Both the position numbers and the translations under genes were made by a program. This document shows positions 24,801-37,959 of a stretch of 64,000 nt of DNA, one piece after another. Source of the DNA: Amyloporia xantha (taxonomy: Eukaryota; Basidiomycota; Agaricomycetes; Polyporales; Adustoporiaceae); NCBI GenBank assembly GCA_036971615.1, contig JAYKKR010000007.1, positions 1,612,001 through 1,676,000 of the forward strand, written 5' to 3'. Position 1 is the first letter of the stretch, and each line of letters starts with the position of its first letter. The notes beneath the pieces are model-generated. The model was given only the letters and a program-made list of their open reading frames with translations, did no database searches and was not told where the DNA came from.

Positions 24801-27800
24801 GAATAGACTGTGATCATGAAACAAGAGCTGACTGGTGCGCATTTATTGAGTACAATTGTTAATCTTAATCTAACCATTTCCCAAGCTTCAAAAGTGTTCT
24901 CATCGATGACTGGTATGTTTCTCTGTGCTCCCATAATCAGGCATCTTATTGTCAGAAATACAGTCTTCGAGATGTTGAGCTCGCAGCTTCGGCTGTGCTT
25001 CGGTCTGCTTAACGGATTTATACGGGGTAAGATTCACCATATCTTCATGACAATGTTGGCCCGAACCAATGGTATCATAGCCAAGGTCTCACTGGATCGC
25101 TTGGATGATTTTCTTCAAAAGGTTAGTATGTCATACATCCATGTCATGACATTATGATGAATATGTTCCACAGTCGGAACTTCTTGATGAGTTCTCCCAA
25201 AATACTCCTACAGTCCGTTTTGAGGGCGAAGACACTATCGGATTCCGTGATGCAGCCTTTACGTGGACCAATGAAGAGGATATGCAGCCTCCTTCGATTG
25301 TCTCAAGACGCAGTTTCACATTGCGAATCGAGGGTGAACTGATTTTTAGACGAAACTATGTTAACCTCATCATCGGTCCTACGGGATCTGGGAAGACCTC
25401 GGTTCTGATGGCTCTATTAGGTAGGAAATTTCTGAAGGTAGAAGCGAGGGAGACTAATAACAATCCTATCACCAGGTGAAATGCATTATCTACCCTCTAC
25501 TTCTGACTCTTTCTACCACCTCCCGCGCTCTGGCGGAGTTGCATATGCCGCTCAAGAGTCGTGGGTCCAGAATGAGACAATCCGAGTAGGTCGCGAGGCT
25601 TGTGTAAGAAAACAACCTTGACCAACACATAAACAGAATAACATTCTGTTCGGTGCTCCTTACGACGAACAGCGATACAACAAAGGTATGTGTCAATAGG
25701 TGATCCGGATGATCATTGATCATAGCTTGAGCAGTCATCGATCAATGTGGCCTCAGGCGAGATCTTGAATTATTTGAGGCTGGTGATCGAACCGAAGTAG
25801 GTGAGAAAGGGATCACGCTCAGGTTTGCAGATAAACTTGTTGTATATGAGTACTACTAATGCTCCAAACCAGCGGTGGGCAAAAGGTTGAAGTATTTTAC
25901 ACGGTATTGAATGTGCCGGGCGCTAAGTGTTTTGCAGGCTCGTGTAACTCTCGCTCGCGCGGTGTATTCGAGTGCAGAGATTCTTCTTCTCGATGATGTG
26001 TGTCCTCAATCCTCAAAAGGTGGATGCCTACTAGACCTCACTTACATACACAATTTAGATACTAGCTGCTCTCGATGTGCACACTGCACGATGGATTATA
26101 GATGAATGCTTCAAAGGTGACCTCATTCGTGGCAGAACCGTCATTCTGGTGGTGAGTGGTGAATGACAATTCTGTGGCGAAGTCTCACCCTCTTTTACAG
26201 ACGCATAATGTGGCGCTGGCTAGCCCCATTGCACATTTTACTGTCGCTTTAGGTATTGATGGGCGGATATTGAGTCAAGGATCATTGTCAAACGCCCTGG
26301 ACCACAGTCAAACACTCGCAGCCGAGATGATGCAAGAACAGAAAATGACTGAGAAGGCTGAACATGATAGTGCGGGACTGATCCGTGACAATGAGCCAAA
26401 AACATCTATTGGAAAATTGACCGTGGCAGAGGAAATTGCCGAGGGACATGTTGGCTGGATTGCCTGTGTGTCTCTATGTGTTCGGTCTTCTCATTTACTG
26501 ATTGTTCAATAGTGAAACTATTCCTCACAAATCTGGGAGGACGGCATCAATTCGCTTTTTGGTTGTCTTGTCTCAGTGCATTACTCGTGTCGCAATTTAC
26601 TTCCAATTACCAAGTGTGGTATCTTGGATATTGGGCTCGTCAATATGAAGAGCATCCAGCTGAGGAAGTGCAAGCACCGCTGTGAGTTTCATAGTTGTAG
26701 CTGATTCTGATCTGACATTGTCCAAGATATCTGACCGTCTACACCATCATCTTGATGTCCACGATTTTGTTATGGTGCACACATTATATCATATTCACTT
26801 TTGGAGCAATGAGAGCATCACGTTTCATACACAACGCGTTGCTCTATAGTATACTTGGCACCACTTTGAGGTGTGTTCCTTTCAACTAGACTTGTAACGC
26901 CCGTCTCATACTGTGGCAGATGGCTCGACAAAACTCCAGCAGGGCGCATCGTTGCTCGATGTACGCATGACATAAGCACTGGTTAGTCTTATTTCTTTGG
27001 GCACTGTTGGCAAGATCTAAATATGCTATAGTTGATACAGGCGTATCGAGGCTTTTCCAAACTATGATGGACATGTCCACTTCGATGATCGCAAAGCTCG
27101 CTGCAGTGATCCTTATGTCTCCCATTTTTATGGTACCTGGAGTGTTTCTTATTATTCTAGGCGGTGCAATTGGTCAAGTTTATATGAAGGCACAGCTATC
27201 GGTCAAACGGGAAAAGAGTAATGCACGTGCTCCAGTTCTCGGACATTTCGGTGCTGCCTTTGCTGGGCTTAGTATGCGTGAATTACTTGTGCTTGGCATT
27301 TATATGCTCATACTTTTGCAGTCTCTATTCGAGCATACGGTGCGCAGGATGCCTTCCGAAATGAATCTCACATCAGAATCAACAAACATACCAGAGCTGC
27401 TAGGATATTCTGGCAGCTAAATCGGTAAGCCGTTCATTTGTTGTATGAAGGATGCACCTGATTAGCAGCCATAGATGGGTGAACATCCGCATCGAGGCAC
27501 TGGGAGCGTTGTTTTCAATCGGTCTCGCCGCATATCTCATATATAGCGATAAAGCTACGGCCTCAAAGACTGGATTCTCCTTAAACATGGCAGGTATGTC
27601 TCATGTAGCCTTATGTCGGTGCTTCTTCTCTCATTCTCTCGTCAGTGGGATTTAGTAATATGATCCTGTGGTTCGTTAGAATGTTCAATGAATTCGAGGT
27701 TACTGGTATGTGATTGTTGCACCCAGACTATTATTTGTGGTTCTCATTCAACGATTATTTTAGGCAACAGGTAGGATATGTTTAGCCTTTTGGAATACAT

Positions 27801-29136
27801 GAAGCCGATGTGTTACGCAGTCTTGAACGTATACAGCAATATCTGGAAATTGAACAAGAACCTAAACCGTCGGAAATTAGTACTCCTCCAGCATACTGGC
27901 CTGCGAGTGGTGCTTTGAAGGTTGAAAACTTGTCAGCAAGATATTCGCCGGTCAGCCAACTATCGTCTTAGTGAGTAGAACATCTGATGGGGAAAACAAC
28001 TTAGGACGGTCCACAAGTTTTGCACGAGATCTCCTTTGAGGTCAACTCTGGAGAGCGCATAGGTATCGGTAAGTAATGTCACTGTCTGGCCGTATCTTGA
28101 AAGATAATATTTCGACGTAGTTGGACGTACTGGAAGCGGAAAGGTAATCCAGCTTCAGCCACGGCAGCGGCTGTCACTAATAGTGTTGTAGAGCTCATTG
28201 ACGCTAGCTCTTCTGAGATGCATCATTACGGAAGGCAAGGTGTACTACGACGGTCTTGATACCAACAATGTCAACTTGGATGCGCTTAGATCATGCATCA
28301 CAATTATCCCTCAAACTGTGCGCGCGTTCCTACAATCCACCTGACTAGCTCGCTAACATTGTAGTCCATTAGCCTGAAATGCTGAGCGGAAGTTTGCGCG
28401 AAAATCTAGACCCATTTGAGGAGTTCGATGACGCAGCGCTGAACGACGCGTTGCGCTCAGCCGGCTTATTTTCCTTGCAAAAGGACACGGAGCAAGGGCA
28501 GATTACTCTCGATACTCAGATTGCCGCCGGCGGGGGCAACCTGTCCGTAGGTCAGAGACAAATTCTGGCATTGGCCAGGGCTATAGTGCGACAGAGCAAG
28601 TTGTTGATTCTGGATGAGGGTACGTAGTGTCATCACACCCAAGGATCAGACTGACGTTAGGTATGACTAGCCACATCCGCTGTTGGTGAGAAAGTATGAG
28701 CATGCGAATGATAGTATGCTGCTGACAGCACTTCCCAGATTATACGACGGATAGCGTCATTCAGACGTCGCTCCGGAAAGAGTTGGGCAAAGACGTGACC
28801 GTGTTGACAGTCGCACATCGCTTACAGACCATTATGGACGCCGACAAAATCGTTAGTCTCATCCGATAATTGGATTGTCTTCGCTTTACTAACACAGCCG
28901 CACATGCGCGACATAGATGGTCCTCGATGCTGGTCGCATTGTAAGTTGACTTTACTTCATTGGGCATGTCACGTTGATCTCAGTACGCTCCAATAATCTT
29001 TTAGGTCGAGTTTGGTAGGCCGGCGGAACTGCTTAAACTTGAGAATGGTATGCTCCGCGCACTGGTGGATGAGAGTGGAGAAAGGGAGATCCTGTATAAC
29101 ATGGCCGCTCAGGTTGGCACTGCCGCGTCAGCATAG
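21893..29136 (+). CDS. ABCC-type (MRP-like) full ABC transporter
   Basis: A long gene with more than 20 short introns and the order TMD0-like segment, TMD1, NBD1, TMD2, NBD2. NBD1 shows Walker [10 protein letters not shown] (25375-25400), signature LSGGQKARV (joined across an intron near 25870) and a Walker B region LLLDD followed by [15 protein letters not shown]2 shows GRTGSGK then SSLTLALL (28125-28210), signature [15 protein letters not shown], and Walker B LLILDE joined to ATSAVDYTTDS by two introns, then the H-loop TVAHRL. A Ser/Lys/Glu-rich insertion of about 120 residues lies inside TMD1 (about 23690-24010). The family exports organic anions, conjugates and drugs at the vacuole or plasma membrane. 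The N-terminus is uncertain: the first exon frame (MFINRTVAG at 21893) and the frame of [16 protein letters not shown] (about 22105) do not join by an obvious intron. The end TAG is at 29134-29136. Confidence 0.88.
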
Positions 29137-29624
29137 AAACCACTGGCAGTTTGGACGAGTACGTTTTAAAAAGCCGTTCTGCAGTACGTATGTTAGGCAT
29201 TAGCAATGGATACCCGACGCTGTTCATAAACAGCTTTGAATCAGCTCAACCATGGTCAGTGGAAAGATAAGTCGCTGAGAACCCGTGATGGATTCGCCAG
29301 GCAGGGGTCTGGTCGGGTCCCACATAATGGTAGTCTCCGTGGCTTGACCAATATAGACGAAGACAGTCGTTCGGCTTTATAACATAATGGCGAATGACTC
29401 GAAATGGGAACTCAAGAATTGTCCCATATTATCCAGAAGCATGTTTCGCCTTGCGTGGATGAAACTTTGCTATGTCATATATTCTAGACCAGATACAAGT
29501 GACGCACAAATACCACCCATAGTTACGTATATCGACTGAACACAAAATCCAACGAAGATGCCAGCGAGTCATTGCTTCGAGGAAGCAGGGAAAGAACTAT
29601 CATCATATAATAGCAGGTAGGTTC
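29137..29624. other. Intergenic, convergent 3' ends
   Basis: About 490 bp between the ABC transporter and the alpha/beta hydrolase. No gene or repeat recognised. Confidence 0.4.
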
Positions 29625-31547
29625 TCAGCTATGCCCACCTAACTCGAACATGGATGCAATCACATCCTGTACACCTTCCTGCAAGCCTACTTTGCTATGT
29701 TCGCCCCATAATGCTTCTACATAAACCACTCTCCCGTACGTACCATCGAATTCTTCTAGAGTGCCGAAATTGGGAACTTCTACTTTCTTTACTAGCACAG
29801 TCCTTGCCTCACTTCTCTTCGCCTGCGCTTCCATAAAGGCAGCGAATAATTCATTCGATACTGGAGTGCCGGGCGCAGTTGGTAGAGGGATAGATGGCGG
29901 AAGTAAGGGGTCAAGGAGATGATCGAGCAGCGTGCGCGAGTGAGAATGGGGAACTTGGAAATCGTTCACGGAATGGGCAATCAGAGTCGGCACATTGAAT
30001 TCCTTCAATGTAAGATCATAGTGTCCTTGTGAATAAGAGGTCCGTCTCACAAGTGAGCCTGTTCAACTTACTCGAATTACAGACAGGGTGTCGTATGCCT
30101 CATGTGCTAGCCTTTTCACGAGCTCTGAAAAGATACGCCATTTTAGACCATAATTACGTCGTTGCCCATGAACAACTTACTCCGGCCCCACGCGAAGCTT
30201 TGCAGTGGCTGCAAAACAGGAAAACCAAACAGGTCGTACGTTTCCGTCACAGCGCCAAGACTCGAGAAAGGGGCAAGCAGGGCTATTCCTCGCGGCTTCA
30301 CCCCCTCCCTTGCCAGTTGTGAGCCCAGCTTACCTGTCACACCTGTCCCAAGACTATGCCCAACAATAAGGACGTTCTCCGGCTGCGCGCCATGGTCTAG
30401 AAGCCAATTCCACGCCCCATACGCATCGAGAGCGAGGCCAGCCTCTGTTGGGAACCCTTCGCTGTCACCGAACCCACGGTAGTCTGTGACGAGGAGATTT
30501 GCCTGCAGGCGCGACGTCCAAGCAGTATAATGCTGGATCCGCCAAGTTGTAGAGCGTGATCCGGCAGCGCCGTGAAAGTAGAGGATCGTCGGGTAAGCTT
30601 GAATGGCCGCTTGAACGGTTTCGGCGGAGGGTTGGAGGGATAGAAGTGAAGAGGATGAGCGGAGGGTTTGGTAATAAGGATCAGCAAGGATGAACCAGGC
30701 ACCAAGGGTGACATTGTCAGATGTCTGGATTTTCGTGTCCAGTGTCTTGCCGGCTGCGGTGACATGTCAGCTTATAATCAATGTAGCGCAGCACATCGAA
30801 AAAAATGCAAGACTATGCTAGACACGGTCCCTTCAAGAGTCCATAAGCAGAAAGGGAATGATTCACGCTTCTCGCGAGGTGTCACTTCAAATCCGAAACC
30901 CCTCCGCTACTGAGAATAATCTCGGCAGAGCTTCGTGTGACGAACTCGCACACTTAATATATCTGTGGCTCATGACGAGACGACCAGAGCGGCCACAAAT
31001 GGGACACATGTTCACTCGCAGATCATTCCGCTCAGGATATCTCGGATTCTCATCAGTGCCGGGGAGAACAAAGAGGTGATGTACCACGTAATGAAAGCCT
31101 TGCGAAGTTCTGCGTGGGTCAGAGTCGCCGCCAGGCATTCTACACGTTCATATCTTGTGTTAGACTACACTCGAGATGGTTCGTCCCAACAGACCCTGGA
31201 ACCGAACACTTGCAATCTTCTCGCCTCTAGCTGCCAACCCAACTCGCTCAGCGTGACTGTTACGAACTACTCACGGGCAAGACCATATTTCTCCGGCACA
31301 TCAAGTTGGCCACGAAATGGCTCCGAGAGAGCATGTTGGTAAGCTACGCTGAGTACCGGCACCCACAGCTTCAGTGACAGTAATTCACGGAATTGACACC
31401 ATACACGCAGACTCACTGTCGCTGGATGAACGGATGTGTCAGAGCTAGAATGATTACAGCATACAAACCCGCTGCATAGAGCGCAAACTTCTGTGCGCGA
31501 GCAAGAAACCCTGCATTTGGATGACCCTCCGAAGGGGGATTCGCCAT
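29625..31547 (-). CDS. Alpha/beta hydrolase, ABHD12-like, membrane-anchored
   Basis: The start is MANPPSEGHPNAGF at 31547, followed by one hydrophobic membrane segment (LYAAGLYAVIILALTHPF). After introns come HALSEPFRGQLDVPEKYGLA and then the hydrolase domain: VTLGAWFILADP, YPTILYFHGAAGSR (oxyanion-hole region), TDYRGFGDSEG, nucleophile elbow VLIVGHSLGTG, LLAPFSSLG, and the acid/His region FNVPTLIAHSVNDFQVP and ALWGEHSKVGLQE. The catalytic Ser (GHSLG), Asp (SVNDF) and His (GEHSK) are all present. ABHD12-type proteins are serine hydrolases acting on lysophospholipids or monoacylglycerol in animals; substrates in fungi are not established here. One intron (about 30756-31266) is about 510 nt, far longer than its neighbours. 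The stop TGA is at 29625-29627. Confidence 0.85.
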
Positions 31548-32007
31548 ACTGTATCGTTGTATGAACTTGGATGTATAGCAGCCGACCTGAAAGCTGAGGC
31601 CGAGGGTGCAGGCTGCAGCAACGGTTCACTCTGGTTCACTGAAATGAGATAACTAGTTATTTAGGTTATTTATTATGTGACTTATAAGCACAAGGTGATC
31701 GAATTGTCTACATCCTCTCTGCACTCTTACACGGACTTCGAGTGGTCATCTGTGCTCACCCAATAGTCCTATGGAAGCAGAGCACGCTTAGGTTTCTTGG
31801 GCTTTAGATCTAAATAGTGAGTTCCTGCATAGTCCGTGGTGGGCGTCGGACTTGACGACCTGCGCCTTTCTCAGGAGTCAGCCATACACAATCTAGGACT
31901 GGCAGAGCTCCGTAAATTGCTCTAGTTCTGTTCCACATACTTTGGATGTCAACACCTCATTGCTATTGATTTAGAGGACCGATTCGGCCAAGCCCTATAC
32001 CAGCCTG
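31548..32007. promoter_or_regulatory. Divergent intergenic region, ABHD12-like / BOR1-like
   Basis: 460 bp separating the start codons of the two divergent genes; it must contain both promoters. I see AT-rich stretches (for example around 31655-31680) but no element I would name with confidence. Confidence 0.4.
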
Positions 32008-34303
32008 ATGGCTGACGATCATTTCTCCCGACGCCCCGCGTCGGTTAATGAACCAAATGTCACTCATGACCACGAGAACAGGGGAGGTGTATCTGCGGAC
32101 CACACGCCGGTTTCAACTTCTCCCTCTGCAACATTAAAAATGAGCGAATACCAGAGATCTCGACAAATACCTCGATGGCTTGCACGTATTCGCATCGGTT
32201 CCGGGATCTATCGTGACATCCGCTCTCGAGCTCCTTTCTACGTCAGTGACTGGACAGACGCCTGGAACTACCGCGTAGTCCCTGCGATCGTCCTAATCTT
32301 CTTCGCCAAGTGAGTATAGCTTCAGAGCTCAGCGCGGAAGACTTGTGCAAAGGTAGTCCTGCACGTCTTCCCTTGAATCCAGCTTTTAACCATGTTTGCA
32401 GTGTCCTTCCTGGCATTGCGTTCTCACTGGATCTCATTGAAACTACGCAACAGTATGGCGTTTCTGAAGTGCTGCTATCCTCCTTCATGGCAGCGTTCAT
32501 ATTCTCTGTGTTCGGAGCGCAACCACTTTGCATAGCGGGAGTCACAGGCCCCATCACGGTCTTGAACAAGACGATATACAATATCATAGAGCGACAGCCG
32601 GATGCTCCAGACTATCTGCAGTTTGTCGGTTGGGTATACTTGTGGGGAGCCATATTGCATTGGATCACAGCAGCGCTGAACTGTGAGTACGCTTAATTTT
32701 CTGAATTTCAGCAAGATTGAACACATTGCATTCAGGGTGTAATTTCCTGAAATACGTTACGCTGTTCTCATGCGACACCTTCGGGTTCTACGTCTCGTGG
32801 GTCTACTTACAATATGGCGTCCAAGTCATCACCCGACAGTTTCCTCCCGTCGCGTCTTCATCAGACAGCTCGTCCACCTTGGATGGCGCTTTCGTCGGCA
32901 TTATCCTCGCTCTCCTCATGCTAGTCACATCCTTCCTCTTCAGATCACTGTCCCAATCGGCATACTTCCATCGACATGTCCGCCGCTTCCTCGCCGACTA
33001 CGGCATGCCAATTGCGCTTGTTGCATCCTCTGGGATGGCGTACTGGGGCCGGTTCGACATGGCGAAACCTAGCACATTGCCCACAGGACATTCATTTCAA
33101 CCGGCGAACGGACGCGCATGGTTGGTGCGGTTCTGGGAGCTGGAGGGCAAGTGGGTTGGGATCGCGTTTCCGTTCGGCGTGGTTCTCTGGGTGCTTTTCT
33201 TTTTTGATCACAACGTCTCTGTAAGCAGTGATTATACCTGCCACAAGTCTAATCGGTACTGATGTTTCCCAGTCTCTCATGGCTCAAGGGACGGCGTTCC
33301 CACTCCGCAAACCGCCTGGTTTCCACTATGACTTTTTCTTATTGGGGATCACAACATTCATCGCCGGACTACTTGGCTTGCCAGCGCCCAACGGGTTGAT
33401 CCCGCAAGCTCCAATTCATACCACATCTCTACTTGTCATGGGTTATCCCCGAGAGATAGACGCCGTGACGGATGTTGACGGTCAATCTGGTTCTAGACAC
33501 CGGGAGAAAAGACCAATTACAGACCAATATGACACAGAGATGCAGCGTGTGCGCTCCCGGCGGTCGTTTCTGGAGCCTGAGTTGGAGCCCGATCCAACAC
33601 AAGTGAAAGAGGGAGAAGGTGGCGGACAGGGGCACGAAGTAGCTCTTGCTGTCGTAGAGCAGCGCCTGTCGAATCTCGTGCAGGGCGCCCTGTGCTTAGT
33701 CTTGCTGACACGGCCGTTCCTGCATGTTCTCCACCTGATCCCTCGGGGTGTATTGGCAGGCCTGTTGTGAGTATTTGCCTTGACGCGATGTCAGTGCCTG
33801 GGCCACATGCTGATCGACGTCTCCGCTCTCTCCCGTAGCTGGTACATGGGGGCGGACGCGCTACAGGGAAACGGGATCACACGGAAGATCCTGTATTTCT
33901 TTCGCGACAGAGCCCTTACTCCCGTAGACGAGCCCCTCCACAGGGTGCGCAGGTCGCGGATCTTGCTTTTTGTCGCTGTGCAGCTCGCCGGGTTCGGGGC
34001 TACGTTCGCCATTACGCAGACAATTGGTGAGCGGAAGAGTGAGCGCCGGTCTTCCCCGCGGGCTGATCATCGTATTGGGATTGACAGCGGCTATCGGGTT
34101 TCCTGTCATCATTCTCCTATTAATCCCGTTGCGAACGTTGGTTATCCCACGTTTGCCTTTCACGGATCAGGAGCTTGCCATTCTTGATGGACCGACCGCC
34201 TCACCATTCGTAAGTTTTCTGCTGTCTGAAATCTACATCGGGTGTGCTCATGCATGTTTTGCGCTGTCAACAGACGATGGAGTCAGTAGGAGGCTCGCGG
34301 TAG
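32008..34303 (+). CDS. BOR1: BOR1/SLC4-like anion (borate/bicarbonate) transporter
   Basis: The start MADDHFSRRPAS leads into a polar N-terminus of about 75 residues and then the HCO3-transporter domain. Visible family blocks are WTDAWNYRVVPAIVLIFFA, NVLPGIAFSLDLIETTQQYG, FGAQPLCIAGVTGPITVLN, FYVSWVYLQYG, FFFDHNVSSLMAQG (joined by an intron near 33220-33270), LGLPAPNGLIPQAPIHTTSL, and PFLHVLHLIPRGVLAGLF with MGADALQGNGI. About twelve membrane helices are expected. Short introns of about 55 nt connect the pieces. The last exon is only 31 nt (TMESVGGSR, TAG at 34301-34303). Yeast Bor1 exports borate from the plasma membrane; substrate here is inferred from family. The gene is complete with no break seen. 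Confidence 0.9.
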
Positions 34304-34945
34304 CAGCCGGAGTGAGTTGTGCATGTAGTTTTCGTGCTCCATTTGTTTAGACGATTTTACAATATATGATACCTTTATGCTGGGCGACGACTCACCATCC
34401 GTCAGGCACGAGGGACTGTCTAATTGACTTCCCATGAAGTTTGGCTTAATGGAGCTACTATTGGATTGTACCTTGTCTTCAGCGCTGAACAGGATCAATC
34501 TCGCGGGCTGAGCTTGCAGTGAGTACTGAGTAAACGTGGATCCAGAACCTTTCGTACCTGTACATTTGTTCGCGGGGAGGCGAAGCGTCCCGATTGCGTT
34601 CCAGTATGGATCACGGCCAATCGATTGGATCTAGTTATGAAGTTTCTGCTCGTCCCCCTCGTGGGAGGACCCGCTCAAGGTGTGACTCGAGGCGCGCACT
34701 GGCACAAGGTCCACCAGTTGCCAGTGCAGTACAGGCTAAAGCGCTCAACCCTGAATGACAGAGCCGATAGCAAAAAAGTCAATTGGTCCCGGTTGATATC
34801 GCTCGAAGGAGAAAATGCAGGCAGCTCCGAGGACATATATCAGGCATGCCTAGGCGGTCCCCCTTCGTCTGACCTCCTTCCTTCGAGGCCCCACGATCCC
34901 CCAGTGTACAGGCGGTGAGCCCCGGTGAGTAGACTAGTCAACGCA
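34304..34945. other. Intergenic
   Basis: About 640 bp between the BOR1-like and phosphatase genes. An open frame of 97 codons at 34625-34918 resembles nothing I know and has no splice context; I treat it as chance. The promoter of the phosphatase must lie here. Confidence 0.4.
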
Positions 34946-36862
34946 ATGACTACAACGGAGAGCGACATTATCGGGATCGTCATCCTCGCCCGACATGGTG
35001 ACCGCAGAGGGTTCTACCAGGATCCCGATACATACGCTGTGACTGCGACGACGATCACACCACTCGGGGAGGTTAGTGCTTGATCTCCTGCATGTCTTTC
35101 AACTGATACGAGATATCCATCTAGCAAGAGGAATGGCAGCTGGGCAATCTCCTCCGCTCGACTTACCTGAATTCTTCCTCGCCTTCGTATGTCAAAGGAC
35201 TCGCCCCGGCCGACTCGACGTTTGAGGTGACCCAAGTCGAGGTCTATGCAGACGACAGTGGAATCGATAGCGTGATCATGGACAGTTGTGCGGCTCTGGT
35301 GCAGGGCTTGTGGCAGCCAACGCCTCTCCAAAATATCACACTGGCGAATGGAACGACCATTACTAGTCCCCTCGGCGGATACCAATACGTTCCGAGTAAG
35401 TCTCTGTAGCTGTTTTTTCACTGCAGGCGATGTGCTGATCGTCGCGTGCTATCAGTCAACTCGGTCGACCCGGACACCGATTACACGCTGGAGGGGTTCA
35501 CCGACTGCAATGTAAGCCACCGCCCTATAAAACATACTCGATGTCGTCTAAAGTTTCGCCCATTGTAGACGTTGACGCAGAAGACGGAAGCCTTCTACAA
35601 CTCGTCCATGTTCGCTGAGAAGGAGAAAGAAGTCGCACCGTTCTTCGCCGAGCTCAAGCCATATGTTGGAGGCCGAGCGCTTGAGCTTTCGAACATGGTA
35701 CGTCTGCAAAGACATCCATATTTGCAGCAATCATCCGTCTCACTTTGTTTCTGCTCTCATTGTAGTGGAACGTCAGTGGCAGATCTCCTTGTTCATGACT
35801 TCTTTTACTAGAATATAATTTTTGCATGCAGATTTTCGACTTTATGAACGTACAGTCGATCCACAATGCGACCTTCGACCTTCCCGCGGGGTACCTGGCT
35901 CAAGCCCGTGACCTTGTCAACTGGCACGAGTACAACATTTTCAGTGACCCTTCGTTCGACGGCGTCGGAAACAGTACGTGTTACTCGTTTCCTCCGTTCC
36001 AGCATGTCTTATTTCGCCCCTGCAGTTCCCTTCCGAACGATGATCCCCGGCGTCGTAAACGCACTCGAACGTATCGCGAACTCGTCGGACCCGCTCAAGC
36101 TGGGGTACTACGCTATCAACTACAAGCCCTTCCTCAGCTTGTTCAACATGACCGGTGTCGTCAACGACGGCTCCCTCCCAGCTGCACTCGGTAAGCCATC
36201 ACACATTTCACGACTGCCCGCGCGCTCGCTCACGTCCTCCCGCACGCACCAGTCGACTACGCCGCCTCCGCGGTGCTCGAAGTCCGCCAGGAGTCTACGT
36301 CCTCCGAGCCCGTCATCCGGTTCCAATTCAAAAACGGCACCGTGGACCCCGAATTCCACACCTACTCGCTGGTCTTCGAGGGCTGGAACGGCGCGCTCTC
36401 CGGCTCAGGCGACGTGCCCCTGTCGACGTTCCTCGACGCGTTCAACCCTGCCGCGGTCAACACCACCCTCGACTGGTGCTATGTGTGCGGCCAGGAGACG
36501 CTTCGTGGGTGCTCGGAGGCGCTCGCCGCGGCGAACGCGGGCACGTACAAGCCTGTCCACCAGAAGATCGACCCCGTAGGCGCGGGTTTCCTGGGTGCGG
36601 GCTTGACGGCGGCGGTGATGCTGATGGGATTGGGCGTGTTGATGCTGTTGGGCATGTTGACGGTAGGTATGGGGAGATTCAGGAAGGCGAGGCGACGGAG
36701 CGTAGGAGCCGCGGACGCACACGGCGATAAGACCAGCGGCACCGATGTTGAGGCCCCCGGATCCGAGGTGCGTTTCTTGTTCTCATCTTGGTTGCGGTGC
36801 GTGATAATCCTGACCTACCTGAATTGCAGGTGCACTCCCTCTCGCATCTAGCAAAACACTGA
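34946..36862 (+). CDS. Histidine acid phosphatase, C-terminal membrane anchor
   Basis: The start MTTTESDIIG leads directly to IVILARHGDRRGFYQDP, the RHG motif of the histidine phosphatase (branch 2) family that contains the phospho-accepting His. Following blocks are ITPLGEQEEWQLGNLLRSTY, LVQGLWQPT, LEGFTDCNTLTQKTEAFYNS, PVIRFQFKNGT and a Cys pair in WCYVCGQETLRGC. A hydrophobic segment near 36585-36670 (GAGLTAAVMLMGLGVLMLL) is followed by a basic, cytosolic-type tail ending at TGA 36860-36862. No N-terminal signal peptide is seen with this start, so the enzyme may be C-terminally anchored; an upstream signal exon cannot be excluded. Several potential N-glycosylation sites (NAT, NGT, NTT) suggest a luminal or extracellular catalytic domain. 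Confidence 0.85.
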
Positions 36863-37159
36863 GGGATATGACACAACATATGATGAGATGCTGAGACGAG
36901 ATGACTTTCATGTTATCGCTGCGAATGTATTATATGATCTCCACTCGATGGCCAGGCAATTACAGTGTATAATTCTGATAGGACGTGATGTACATGTCGT
37001 ACGGCATAAATCACTGAGAAAACACAAGCATCATCAGCCACCAAGGCCCACATCACCTGCCGGCACCTCGACTGGGGTAGCGTTCGGCCAAGCGTACATC
37101 GGAGTCATCTGTGCAGCCTTCAAGCATGTCGGTTTGTCCTTACGAACGGATTGATAACA

Positions 37160-37600
37160 TCACATCCCCGCAGAAACACGTCCTTGTCCCCGGTGATCAG
37201 CTCAATCGTCGCTTCGGCGGAGGTTGTCCAGGATCCACTCGTACGTGTCAACTGCAGGAGTCAAATTAAAGTCGAAGTGGAAACTAGTAACTGTGCGCAA
37301 GGATGAAGCGCAGTTATATCTGCCACATTCATTGACCCATTCAAGTTGTGTGGGCAGCCGATTAACGTGACGCCGCCCCTCGAGCTCAGTCATACCTGAC
37401 TGGTTCTCTCTTTCGAAGATGCTTGCTCCTGTGCATGTGGGCGAAGATACGCTCTGAAGCTGGTGATTTGCCCATACTTCTGTGCAGTTGTGGTGGCGGC
37501 TTTGATGACAGGGTCGCCGGCTGCACCAGACGCATGCGGAGTCCATAATTTTCTAACGAAGATGACGGACAGCTTGTGAGACCACAGCATCCGTTGGTTT
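37160..37600 (-). pseudogene. Decayed NYN-domain gene copy
   Basis: On the minus strand, blocks of an NYN (PIN-like nuclease) domain are in order but disabled. KLSVIF (position of the first catalytic Asp strand) is followed by AQKYGQITSFRAYL near 37460-37500. An in-frame TGA (37390-37392) comes next, then GGVTLIGCPHNLNGS with NVADITA near 37320-37370. EATIELITGDKDVF (about 37165-37205) is reached only after a one-base frame change from WILDNL. The neighbouring intact gene has the matching blocks SCGVSFINCPHNGKK and PATIILITGDQDF. The first catalytic WDF/E motif is not preserved. It is therefore a degraded paralog immediately downstream of the intact NYN gene on the same strand. Confidence 0.65.
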
Positions 37601-37959
37601 GTGCACCTGCTTGATGGCAAAAACTGGCAAGACCTAGATATCACGGAGCTTGCAGTCACCGGGAAGCTGGCTCTGAGTCGCGAATACGAACGTTCATCCT
37701 ATAAGCGAATTTGAAAGTAACCGTATACACGTATGCATACCATATGTAGACAGTTCGAATCGTCCATATTTGACGTTGTTCGTAGTACAACATATGACAA
37801 AGCACTAAATGATGACGGCGTGAGTTGTGTTGAGTATTGTCAATGCAGGATGCCTACTCGCAGCAGGTAGTACTAAGACGTTGTCACCCGTAGTATACGA
37901 TAAACTGATACATTTCGTGACGACTATAGAGTCCTATATACCATACACATTTACACGCT
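37601..37959. other. Intergenic between NYN pseudogene and NYN gene
   Basis: About 360 bp. It could contain the eroded promoter or 5' part of the pseudogene. No recognisable feature. Confidence 0.35.

Noticed and set aside
34625..34918. 97-codon ORF upstream of the acid phosphatase as a possible signal-peptide exon
   Set aside because: It has no clear signal peptide and no donor site that would join in frame to IVILARHGDR.
37700..37790. Possible tRNA B-box (AGTTCGAATCG) near 37752
   Set aside because: No matching A-box, acceptor stem or cloverleaf can be formed with the upstream 60 bases. Other GTTCGA occurrences (3296, 8045, 11643) fail in the same way.
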